Shown one piece after another: positions 9,231 through 14,786 of a stretch of DNA of 14,786 nucleotides. This stretch comes from Alphaproteobacteria bacterium (GTDB lineage Bacteria > Pseudomonadota > Alphaproteobacteria > JAEULC01), in the NCBI GenBank assembly GCA_020851015.1, contig JADZDN010000236.1, positions 1 to 14,786 of the forward strand, in the 5' to 3' direction. Both the position numbers and the translations under genes were made by a program. Within the stretch, counting starts at the first letter, position 1; each line of letters opens with the position of its first letter. The notes beneath the pieces were generated by a model. It searched no databases and was not told the origin of the DNA. It saw only the letters and a program-made list of their open reading frames with translations.

Positions 9231-9259
9231 TTGCCATCCGTCTCGTAACGCGTTACACT
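9231..9259 (+). promoter_or_regulatory. Promoter with embedded palindromic operator of the MazEF-like operon
   Basis: The -35 box TTGCCA (9231-9236, 5 of 6) and the -10 box TACACT (9254-9259, 4 of 6) are 17 nt apart. The perfect 12-bp palindrome GTAACGCGTTAC (9245-9256) sits in the spacer and overlaps the -10 box, where a bound antitoxin or toxin-antitoxin complex would block RNA polymerase. The ribosome binding site GAGGTG (9279-9284) follows, 5 nt before the antitoxin ATG. Confidence 0.6.
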
Positions 9260-9289
9260 ATCAGCTTGATCGACTACTGAGGTGAACCC

Positions 9290-9523
9290 ATGGCTGCGCC
9301 CGCCCAGCGGATGAAGACCATACGCGATCGCCGCAAGGCGGGGGGTCGTCGCGAGTTGCGCCTGGTCGTGCCGGACGCGCGGATACGGTCGGTCCGCCGC
9401 CGGATCGCGGCCCAGACCGCGCGGCTCGACCCCGCGCAAGAACGCGAAGCGCTGTCCTGGATCGAGGCCGTCTCCGCGTTCGATGACGATGGGCGACGCG
9501 GCAGAAACGGCGCCCGCCGCTGA
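9290..9523 (+). CDS. MazE-like antitoxin (DUF3018-type)
   Basis: This small basic protein of 77 residues has a strong ribosome binding site (GAGGTG, 5 nt upstream). The order RMKTIRDRRKAGGRRELRLV, then VPDARI, a helical region and an acidic end (SWIEAVSAFDDDG) fits the DUF3018 group of MazE-like antitoxins. In that group a short beta-strand plus helices binds DNA, and the acidic tail binds the toxin. The stop codon overlaps the next start by one base (TGATG), and the next gene encodes a clear MazF/PemK toxin. Context makes the antitoxin role firm even though sequence similarity to the family is moderate. It probably represses its own promoter through the palindrome at 9245-9256. Confidence 0.83.
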   Translation: MAAPAQRMKTIRDRRKAGGRRELRLVVPDARIRSVRRRIAAQTARLDPAQEREALSWIEAVSAFDDDGRRGRNGARR

Positions 9524-9852
9524 TGCGGCGCGGGGATATCGTCACGGTCGCCGCACCCGGCGACTACGGCAAGCCGAGACCGGCGGTCATCGTCCAAACC
9601 GACGCCTTCCCGGCCGCGCATGAATCCGTGATCGTGTGCCCGATGACGTCCGACCTCGTAGAGGCGCCGGATTTCCGGATCGTCGTCGAGCCCAGCGTGG
9701 CGACCGGACTTCGAGCGCCGTCGCAAATTATGGTTGACAAGCCCGTCGCGCTGCACCGCCGGCGGATCGGCAAAATCGTCGGCAGGCTCGATCTGGACAC
9801 CACGCGCCGCCTCAACGCCGCCCTGGCGTTCGTCCTGGGGCTGGCGGACTGA
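9523..9852 (+). CDS. MazF/PemK-family endoribonuclease toxin
   Basis: This 109-residue protein with the CcdB/PemK fold has the N-terminal MRRGDIVTVA and the substrate-loop motif GKPRPAVIVQ. VIVCPMTS and TGLRAPSQIMVDK follow, and the last holds the conserved Ser/Gln region before the final helix. MazF toxins cut mRNA or other RNA at short sequence motifs; the motif recognised here cannot be predicted. Translation is coupled to the antitoxin through the TGATG overlap. The gene is complete and no key segment appears missing, so the module looks functional. Confidence 0.92.
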   Translation: MRRGDIVTVAAPGDYGKPRPAVIVQTDAFPAAHESVIVCPMTSDLVEAPDFRIVVEPSVATGLRAPSQIMVDKPVALHRRRIGKIVGRLDLDTTRRLNAALAFVLGLAD

Positions 9853-9931
9853 GGCAGATTCGCACAAGCGGCGGCGAGGGTCGGCCAAGGCTCGTTCTTC
9901 TCGCGGCCATAGGAGTCGGACCGACGGATGA

Positions 9932-10615
9932 ATGCGCTTATTTCTAAGGCGTGGGCAGTTTCAATTGCTACAAATCTTGAAGAATATCCTCGGACTGCGG
10001 CGGACCGAATATGTCGCACTCGAGCGTACCGATCTCAGCGCACGCGAGGCATGGGTCGTTGTGGCACCGCGTTTCGCCGCCGCGAGCGGGGCTCTGCGCC
10101 TGGATTCGGTGGCGAGCAAACCGGCGCTTGGTGCACCGAGGAATGCACGATCGTACTTGCTGAAGGATGGGCGGATCGGTCCGGATACCGCCTGGATGTT
10201 TCACGCTCGAATGCCTGATGGGACAAGACAGGTTTGGGCCTCGCTCTCCGGGCGAGGCGTGTTGACGCTTGAATGGGAGCGCATCAACATATTCGAGGTC
10301 GACGAGAACGGAGAACGCGTGAACCCACGAGCCATGCCGGAGTCTTGGCTGGACAGCGTGGAAATCTGGGACATCGCTCGACGTCAGCCGTCGTATCAGC
10401 CGGCGCTCTATCCAGAGGTCGCCTCGGTTTCGCTGAAGCTCACGGAGTGGTCCAGGCACGGGTGCTGGGTAACGCGCTGCTACTTCGGCGACGCGCGACA
10501 CGGCGTGGACGTATGGATCGTGATCGACGCGTTGTCGGGCGCCGTTCGGACCGAGAAGGTCACTCGGTACTCCGACGGTCTCCCTGTCTCCACATCGGCG
10601 CCGAATCTCAGCTAG
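9932..10615 (+). CDS. Hypothetical protein of unknown family
   Basis: I do not recognise this 227-residue protein. It has a basic, hydrophobic N-terminus (about residues 1-25), then mixed strand-rich sequence with several Trp and Tyr residues, and no obvious membrane helix beyond the N-terminus. Near the C-terminus is VDVWIVIDALSGAVRTEKV, a strand-turn pattern reminiscent of PepSY-like repeats, but the match is too short to rely on. The start is ATG 9932, because a stop lies directly upstream in frame; an AGGAG at 9911-9915 is 16 nt away, farther than usual. Codons are less GC-biased than in neighbouring genes, especially in the first half, so acquisition by transfer is possible. It lies 79 bp after the MazF gene and overlaps the convergent kinase gene by 8 nt. 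It could be chromosomal cargo next to the toxin-antitoxin pair. Confidence 0.65.
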   Translation: MRLFLRRGQFQLLQILKNILGLRRTEYVALERTDLSAREAWVVVAPRFAAASGALRLDSVASKPALGAPRNARSYLLKDGRIGPDTAWMFHARMPDGTRQVWASLSGRGVLTLEWERINIFEVDENGERVNPRAMPESWLDSVEIWDIARRQPSYQPALYPEVASVSLKLTEWSRHGCWVTRCYFGDARHGVDVWIVIDALSGAVRTEKVTRYSDGLPVSTSAPNLS

Positions 10616-10633
10616 ACACCGGTGTCGGCGCCG
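10596..10633. terminator. Palindromic hairpin at the convergent gene junction
   Basis: The arms CGGCGCCGA (10596-10604) and TCGGCGCCG (10625-10633) are perfectly complementary over 9 bp. The 20-nt loop largely contains a second perfect palindrome, GACACCGGTGTC (10615-10626). The structure spans the overlapping stop codons of the hypothetical gene and the sensor kinase. A bidirectional terminator is the likeliest role, but no T-tract follows on either strand. Confidence 0.35.
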
Positions 10634-12086
10634 CGCTGTCAGTCGTCGGCGCACTTGCCAGCGTTGCCGGTTTCGGCTCCGCCGCGATTTTCGCCACGGG
10701 CTCGGTCGCCACGTCGGCCTTGATGCCGTGCGGGAAGGCGATCGTGACGACCAGGCCCGGGTTGTGGTCGCCCAGCGCCAGCCGCGCGCCGTGCAGCTTC
10801 GCCACCGCCGCCACCAGGCTCAAGCCCAGGCCGCTGCCTGGCGTCGAGCGCGCGGCGTCCAGCCGCACGTAGCGCTGCAGCACCTTCTCGCGCAGCTCGG
10901 CCGGCACGCCCGGGCCGGTATCGGCGACCGAGATCGCCGCGCCCGCGCCGTCGGGCTGGGTCGCGATCGCGACGGTGCCGCCCGCGGGCGTGTACTTCAT
11001 CGCGTTCTCCAGCAGGTTGGACAACGCCTGGAACAGCAACTGGCGCACGCCGCTTACGGCCGGGCAGGCTTCCAGCCGCGTTTCGAGCGCGAGGCCCTTT
11101 TCCTCCAGCGCCGGCTCGTAGAGTTCGGCCACGTCCTGGGCCAGCTTCACGAGGTCGATCGACTGCATGGTCTGGTGGACCGCGCCGCTCTCGGCCTCGG
11201 CGATCGCCAGCAGCGCGTTGAAGGTCGACAGCAGCCGGTCGGTCTCGGCGATCGCCTGCTCGATCGCGGCGCGCTGCTGCGCCGGATCCTGCTGGCCCAG
11301 CAGCGCCAGCTCGAGCCGCGCCTTCATGCGCGTCAGCGGGCCGCGCAAGTCGTGGGCGATGTTGTCCGTAACCTCGCGCATGCCGGTCATCAGCCGCTCG
11401 ATCTGGTCGAGCATCGAATTGAGGTTCTCGGCCAGGCGGTCGAACTCGTCCCCCGCGCCGGTCAGGGCCACGCGCTGCTGCATCTCGCCGCGCACGATGC
11501 GCTGGCCGGTGCGGTTGATGGCGTCGACGCGCGACAGCAGGTTGCGCCCGACCAAGAGCGCGCCCATCAGCCCGAAGCCGATCGTGGCGGCTAGCCCCCA
11601 GGCGAGCGTCTCGGCGATCAGGTTGCGCAGGTTGGCGCGCTGGCGCAGGTCGCGGCCCACCAGCAGGCGGCTGTTCCCTTCGAGCACGAAGGTGCGCGCC
11701 CGCGCGCGCAATGCGCCGCCCTCCTCGTCGACGATGTCGAACACGATGCCGGCCGGCGTCTGGCGTGCTTCGGCCGGCCAGCGCTCCAGGTTGCCGGCCA
11801 GCCGCGTGAAATCCGGTCGGGTCAGCAGGTAGAGATTGCCGCCGTCGGCATGCGCCTCGGCGCGCTCGGCGACGATGCGGATCAGGCCGGCCAAGCCCTG
11901 CTGCTGATACTGGTCGTTGAGGGCGGTTATCTCGGACGCAATGGCGGCATCCGTCTCGCTGTCGATCAGGCTGAGCGTGCGCCAGTAAAGGAAGGCGAAC
12001 AGCACCACCACGGCGATGCCGAACAGCGCCACGTAGACGGCGCCCTGGCGGAAGGCGGTGGTGCGCAGAAGCCGCGCGGCGCTCAT
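10608..12086 (-). CDS. Transmembrane HAMP sensor histidine kinase (partner of the OmpR-type regulator)
   Basis: This is a membrane-bound sensor kinase of 492 residues. TM1 lies at about 16-35 and TM2 at about 161-180, enclosing a periplasmic sensor region of about 125 residues. HAMP follows at about 181-233, then HisKA with DNIAHDLRGPLTRMK (phosphoacceptor His245) and a HATPase domain with NLLENAMKYTP, DTGPGVP and GSGLGLSLV. The final 38 residues are an Ala/Pro/Thr-rich tail of no known function. It starts 10 nt after the response regulator stop, so the two are co-transcribed. With a periplasmic protease gene at the head of the operon, the likely cue is an envelope condition such as misfolded protein or metal, but the periplasmic region has no recognisable fold. 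It would phosphorylate, and perhaps dephosphorylate, the adjacent regulator. Confidence 0.93.
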   Translation of the reverse strand: MSAARLLRTTAFRQGAVYVALFGIAVVVLFAFLYWRTLSLIDSETDAAIASEITALNDQYQQQGLAGLIRIVAERAEAHADGGNLYLLTRPDFTRLAGNLERWPAEARQTPAGIVFDIVDEEGGALRARARTFVLEGNSRLLVGRDLRQRANLRNLIAETLAWGLAATIGFGLMGALLVGRNLLSRVDAINRTGQRIVRGEMQQRVALTGAGDEFDRLAENLNSMLDQIERLMTGMREVTDNIAHDLRGPLTRMKARLELALLGQQDPAQQRAAIEQAIAETDRLLSTFNALLAIAEAESGAVHQTMQSIDLVKLAQDVAELYEPALEEKGLALETRLEACPAVSGVRQLLFQALSNLLENAMKYTPAGGTVAIATQPDGAGAAISVADTGPGVPAELREKVLQRYVRLDAARSTPGSGLGLSLVAAVAKLHGARLALGDHNPGLVVTIAFPHGIKADVATEPVAKIAAEPKPATLASAPTTDSAAPTPVSS

Positions 12087-12096
12087 CCCCGGCTTC

Positions 12097-12777
12097 TCAC
12101 GCCGGTTCGGGGCTCAGCCGGTAACCCGCCCCGCGCACGGTGTGCAGCATCGCCGGGGCGAAACCCTTGTCGATCTTCTGGCGCAGGCGGCTGACATGCA
12201 CGTCGATGACGTTGGTCTGCGGATCGAAATGATAGTCCCAGACGCGCTCCAGCAGCATGGTGCGGGTCACCACCTGGCCCGCGTGGCGCATCAGGAATTC
12301 GAGCAGGCGGAACTCGCGCGGCAGCAGGTCGATCGGCTTGCCCGCGCGCTTGGCGGTGCGCGCGAGCAGGTCGAGCTCTAGGTCGCCGACCTTGATCGTG
12401 GTCTCGGCCGCGCCGGTGCTGCCGCGGCGCAGCAGCGCCTGCACGCGCGCGAGCAGCTCGGAAAACGCGTAGGGCTTCGCGAGGTAGTCGTCGCCGCCGG
12501 CCTGCAGGCCGCGCACGCGGTCGTCGACCTGGCCGAGGGCGGAGAGAATCAGCACCGGCGTCGCGTTGCCCTTGGCCCGCAGGGTCTGCACGATCGTCAG
12601 CCCGTCCATGCCGGGCAGCATGCGGTCGACGATCATCGCATCGTAGGTTTCGCTGGTCGCGAAGTGCAGCCCGTCCGGGCCGGTCGCCGCCCGGTCGACC
12701 GCGAAGCCCGACTCCTTCAGCCCCTTGGTCAGGAAGGCCGCGGTGTCGTTGTCGTCTTCGATGACGAGAATGCGCAT
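12097..12777 (-). CDS. OmpR/PhoB-family response regulator
   Basis: This is a complete two-domain response regulator of 226 residues. The receiver domain (about 1-118) has the acidic pocket Glu7-Asp8-Asp9, phosphoacceptor Asp51 in MIVDRMLPGMDGL, switch Ser79 and Lys101 in the DDYLAKPY motif. A winged-helix DNA-binding domain (about 128-223) follows, with REFRLLEFLMRHAGQVVTR and the recognition region NVIDVHVSRLRQKID. The KGLKESGFAVD segment and overall pattern are closest to the CopR/CzcR branch of the family, but this alone does not prove metal sensing. It lies between degP and the kinase on the same strand, with a hairpin in the 92-bp gap after degP. Control of degP by this regulator is plausible by analogy with Cpx-type systems, although no binding repeat is obvious. 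Confidence 0.95.
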   Translation of the reverse strand: MRILVIEDDNDTAAFLTKGLKESGFAVDRAATGPDGLHFATSETYDAMIVDRMLPGMDGLTIVQTLRAKGNATPVLILSALGQVDDRVRGLQAGGDDYLAKPYAFSELLARVQALLRRGSTGAAETTIKVGDLELDLLARTAKRAGKPIDLLPREFRLLEFLMRHAGQVVTRTMLLERVWDYHFDPQTNVIDVHVSRLRQKIDKGFAPAMLHTVRGAGYRLSPEPA

Positions 12778-12809
12778 GGGAGAATGGCCGGGGAGTATCC
12801 CGCCCGTTT

Positions 12810-12849
12810 CGCCGGCGCCGGCACTCTCGTGAAGGTGCCGGGCGCGGCG
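12810..12849 (-). other. Stable hairpin between degP and the response regulator gene
   Basis: The arms 12810-12824 and 12835-12849 can form 14 base pairs with two single-base bulges. The perfect CCGGCAC/GTGCCGG segment lies next to a 10-nt loop. The hairpin starts 20 nt after the degP stop and ends 32 nt before the regulator start. No U-run follows in the transcript, so a simple intrinsic terminator is unlikely. It may protect degP mRNA from decay or weaken read-through into the regulator genes. Confidence 0.4.
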
Positions 12850-12869
12850 AGACGGACGGGAACGAACGG

Positions 12870-14387
12870 TCAGGTGTTGGAAAGGGGAACGGGGATGAAG
12901 CGCTCGTTACCCTTGCGGTCGATCAGCAGCAGCACGGCCTTCTGCTTGCTGTCGGTCGCACGCTTCACCTTCGAGACAACGTCGTTGACCGAGCTGACCC
13001 GATCCTGGCCGACGCCGACGATCACGTCGCCGACCGAGATGCCGCGTTCGGCCGCCGGCGCGTCGCGCTGCACGCCGATCACGACCGCGCCCTTGACCTC
13101 GCCCTTCAGCCCGTACTTGGTGCGGGTCTCGGCCGAGGCCGGGGCAAGGCGGAGGCCCAGCGTCTCGATACCGGTCTCCTTGTCCTTGGCGGCGGTCTGG
13201 TCTTCCTGCTGGTCCGGCTGGGCCGCCGCGACTTCCTCACCCTTCGGCATCGCGCCGATCGTGACGTTGACCGACTGGCTCTTGCCGGCGCGCACGACGT
13301 CGACCTTGGCGACCGTGTTCTTGCGCGTCATGGCGACGGCGCGGGTCAGGTCGCGCAGCTCGGTGATCGGCTGGCCGTTGAAAGCCGTGATCACGTCGCC
13401 CTGCTTGATGCCGGCCGTGCCGGCGGGGCTGTTGTCGGTCATGCCCGCCACCAGGGCGCCCTTGGCGTCCTTGAGGCCCAGCGAATCCGCGACTTCCTGC
13501 GTCACCGGCTGGATCTGCACGCCCAGCCAGCCGCGCTCGACCGTGCCGGTGCGGCGCAGCTCGTCGATCACGTTCTTCGCCACGTTCGAGGGCACGGCGA
13601 AGCCGATGCCGACGCTGCCGCCGGTGGGCGAGAAGATCGCCGTGTTGATGCCGATCACCTCGCCGTTCATGTTGAACGAGGGACCGCCGGAGTTGCCGCG
13701 GTTGATCGGCGCGTCGATCTGCATGTAGTCGTCATAGGGGCCCGAGGCCAGGTCGCGGCCGCGCGCCGAGATGATGCCCGCCGTCACCGTGCCGCCCAGG
13801 CCGAACGGGTTGCCCACGGCGAGAATCCAGTCGCCCTCGCGCGCCTTGTCGCTGTCGCCCCAGGGCACGAAGGGCAGCGGCTTCTTCGCGTCGATCTTCA
13901 GCAGGGCGAGATCGGTCTTCTCGTCCTTGCCCACGAGCGTCGCCTTGTACTCGCCGTTGTCGGTCAGCTTGACCTTGATGTCGGTCGCCTTGGCGATGAC
14001 GTGGTTGTTGGTGACGACATAGCCGGCGGAGTCGATGATGAAGCCCGAGCCGAGCGCGTTGACCTTGCGCTCCGGCCGATCCATGCCGCCGCCCTGGCGC
14101 TGCTGGTTGAAGAACTTTTCCAGGAAATCACGGAACGGCGAGTTTTCCGGCAGGTCCGGCATCTGCGGCAAGGCTTCGCGGCTGGGACCTTCGACCTTCT
14201 GCGTGGTCGAGATGTTCACCACCGCCGGCTTCACCTGGACCACGAGGTCCGCGAAGCTTTCGGGAGCGCCGCGCGCGAAGGCGGGCGCCACCAGCGTGAA
14301 GCTCAAGAACGCGGCCGACGCCGCCAGCGCCGCGCGGCGACGTCCCGTCGGGAGGGTCGTCGGCCGGGACGACAAGGTTAGGGTCAT
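12870..14387 (-). CDS. degP: Do/DegP (HtrA) family periplasmic serine protease
   Basis: This HtrA-type protease/chaperone of 505 residues starts at ATG 14387, which has AGGAG 9 nt upstream. The in-frame upstream extension to 14477 lacks these features and runs through a hairpin, so I reject it. A signal peptide is clear: TGRRR, then AALAASAAFLSFTLVAP and a probable cut after AFA near residue 38. The catalytic triad is His129 in VTNNHVIA, Asp159 in TDLALLK and Ser233 in GNSGGPS. Two PDZ domains follow, at about 280-375 and 400-500, the second containing GAVVIGVQRDAPAAERGI. A loop rich in Gln and Gly (FFNQQRQGGG) precedes the protease core, as in other proteobacterial members. It degrades or refolds damaged proteins in the periplasm. 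It heads an operon with a two-component system, which suggests stress-responsive control. Confidence 0.96.
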   Translation of the reverse strand: MTLTLSSRPTTLPTGRRRAALAASAAFLSFTLVAPAFARGAPESFADLVVQVKPAVVNISTTQKVEGPSREALPQMPDLPENSPFRDFLEKFFNQQRQGGGMDRPERKVNALGSGFIIDSAGYVVTNNHVIAKATDIKVKLTDNGEYKATLVGKDEKTDLALLKIDAKKPLPFVPWGDSDKAREGDWILAVGNPFGLGGTVTAGIISARGRDLASGPYDDYMQIDAPINRGNSGGPSFNMNGEVIGINTAIFSPTGGSVGIGFAVPSNVAKNVIDELRRTGTVERGWLGVQIQPVTQEVADSLGLKDAKGALVAGMTDNSPAGTAGIKQGDVITAFNGQPITELRDLTRAVAMTRKNTVAKVDVVRAGKSQSVNVTIGAMPKGEEVAAAQPDQQEDQTAAKDKETGIETLGLRLAPASAETRTKYGLKGEVKGAVVIGVQRDAPAAERGISVGDVIVGVGQDRVSSVNDVVSKVKRATDSKQKAVLLLIDRKGNERFIPVPLSNT

Positions 14388-14396
14388 GACATTGAT

Positions 14397-14401
14397 CTCC
14401 T
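14397..14401 (-). promoter_or_regulatory. degP ribosome binding site
   Basis: AGGAG on the minus strand lies 9 nt before ATG 14387. It decides the start, because the longer in-frame alternatives lack such a site and the chosen start leads directly into the signal peptide. The leader hairpin begins 23 nt further upstream. Confidence 0.7.
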
Positions 14402-14424
14402 GTACTTGCATCTTGGATGGCGGT

Positions 14425-14486
14425 GTCGGGCGCTTGGGGCAACGGGCGCCGCGGTGAAACGGTGCCGCCTGCCCCAAGGGCCCGAC
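14425..14486 (-). other. Long near-perfect hairpin upstream of degP
   Basis: The 17-nt arms 14425-14441 and 14470-14486 match as an inverted repeat at 16 of 17 positions; the core is CTTGGGGCA/TGCCCCAAG. The 28-nt interior can form a second stem of about seven pairs. No U-run follows in either direction. If transcription starts above it, the hairpin lies in the degP mRNA leader, 37 nt before the start codon. Roles as a leader RNA element, as a mRNA stabiliser or as a terminator for upstream transcripts are all possible. Confidence 0.5.
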
Positions 14487-14786
14487 CGCGGATGCACTCT
14501 TATGTAGGCCGGGGCGGGTTACCGCCAGATGGCCAGGGCATTAAATCCGCGTAATGGCCCGATGTCACGCCGGGGGCGGTGCGATGAATTCGTGTTCTTT
14601 ATATGTTCACGGCAAAGAAACGTGCTCAGAAGGCCGGTCCGGAGGAGCGTTCCCGGCGCCCCCGGTCGCGCTGTCCCACGGTGGATGCCCGGGGACAAGC
14701 CAAGGCTGTCCGGCTGAGCACTTGACGAATTGCACGAGAGCCGGCGCCGATCGGGCGTTTGACGAGTTTCGCGCAGGCCGGGACAC
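14487..14786. other. Intergenic region upstream of degP
   Basis: I can support no gene in these 300 bases. An imperfect inverted repeat, GGGCATTA (14536-14543) and TAATGGCCC (14552-14560) with one bulged base, lies 149 nt or more before the degP start and could bind a regulator. An AT-rich patch (about 14586-14606) may hold a promoter. A 41-codon frame from ATG 14603 is open, but nothing supports it as a gene. The region probably carries the degP promoter and perhaps one for a gene beyond the window. Confidence 0.4.

Noticed and set aside
14388..14477. Longer degP N-terminus starting at about 14477
   Set aside because: The signal peptide begins at ATG 14387 with AGGAG 9 nt upstream. The extra 30 residues would place the signal peptide internally and run through the leader hairpin.
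14603..14728. A 41-codon basic frame from ATG 14603
   Set aside because: There is no ribosome binding site, no recognised family, and the codon pattern resembles random GC-rich sequence.

Overview
The window is GC-rich bacterial chromosome with tightly packed genes and many GTG/TTG or overlapping starts. The block order serine protease (Do/DegP type), OmpR-type response regulator, HAMP histidine kinase, together with the codon choice and family matches, fits an alphaproteobacterium (Rhodospirillales or Rhizobiales-like). That assignment is an inference; no rRNA or other marker is present. I see no tRNA, rRNA, CRISPR array, insertion sequence or integrase.

Layout. 1-240: a relatively AT-rich leader with no supportable gene. 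241-3428 (+): a soluble triple-PAS histidine kinase with no partner regulator nearby, overlapped by 4 nt (GTGA) by a GT87-type (DUF2029) membrane glycosyltransferase. 3407-4132 (-): a GT2 glycosyltransferase of the dolichyl/polyprenyl-phosphate-mannose-synthase type, whose 3' end overlaps that of the GT87 gene. 4311-4997 (+): a toxin-antitoxin operon with an AbrB/MazE-fold antitoxin and a PIN-domain (VapC-like) ribonuclease, preceded by a promoter and an almost perfect 25-bp inverted repeat. 5067-9205: a CoA-thioester metabolism cassette with a family III CoA-transferase (+), a TetR regulator (-), and divergently from it a PaaK-type acyl/aryl-CoA ligase and a crotonase (+, ATGA overlap). 9231-9852 (+): a second toxin-antitoxin operon, MazE-like (DUF3018-type) antitoxin and MazF/PemK toxin, with a perfect 12-bp palindrome inside its promoter. 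9932-10615 (+): an unrecognised 227-residue protein with less GC-biased codons. 10608-14387 (-): degP, response regulator and sensor kinase, read in that order, a probable envelope-stress operon. 14388-14786: the degP upstream region, holding a long, almost perfect hairpin.

How the parts may work together. The GT2 enzyme could make a polyprenyl-phosphate sugar, the usual donor class for GT87 enzymes, so the two convergent glycosyltransferases may share a pathway. The ligase activates a carboxylic acid to a CoA thioester and the crotonase would hydrate or isomerise an enoyl-CoA; the CoA-transferase could move CoA between acids in the same route. The TetR protein probably controls the ligase-crotonase operon through an operator in the shared 69-bp intergenic region. 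The two toxin-antitoxin pairs lie on either side of this cassette. The DegP-regulator-kinase block is a self-contained sensing and quality-control unit of the envelope. No clearly new system stands out. The most worthwhile observations are the degP leader hairpin, the operator/promoter architectures, the unrecognised 227-residue gene, and the kinase-GT87 coupling.
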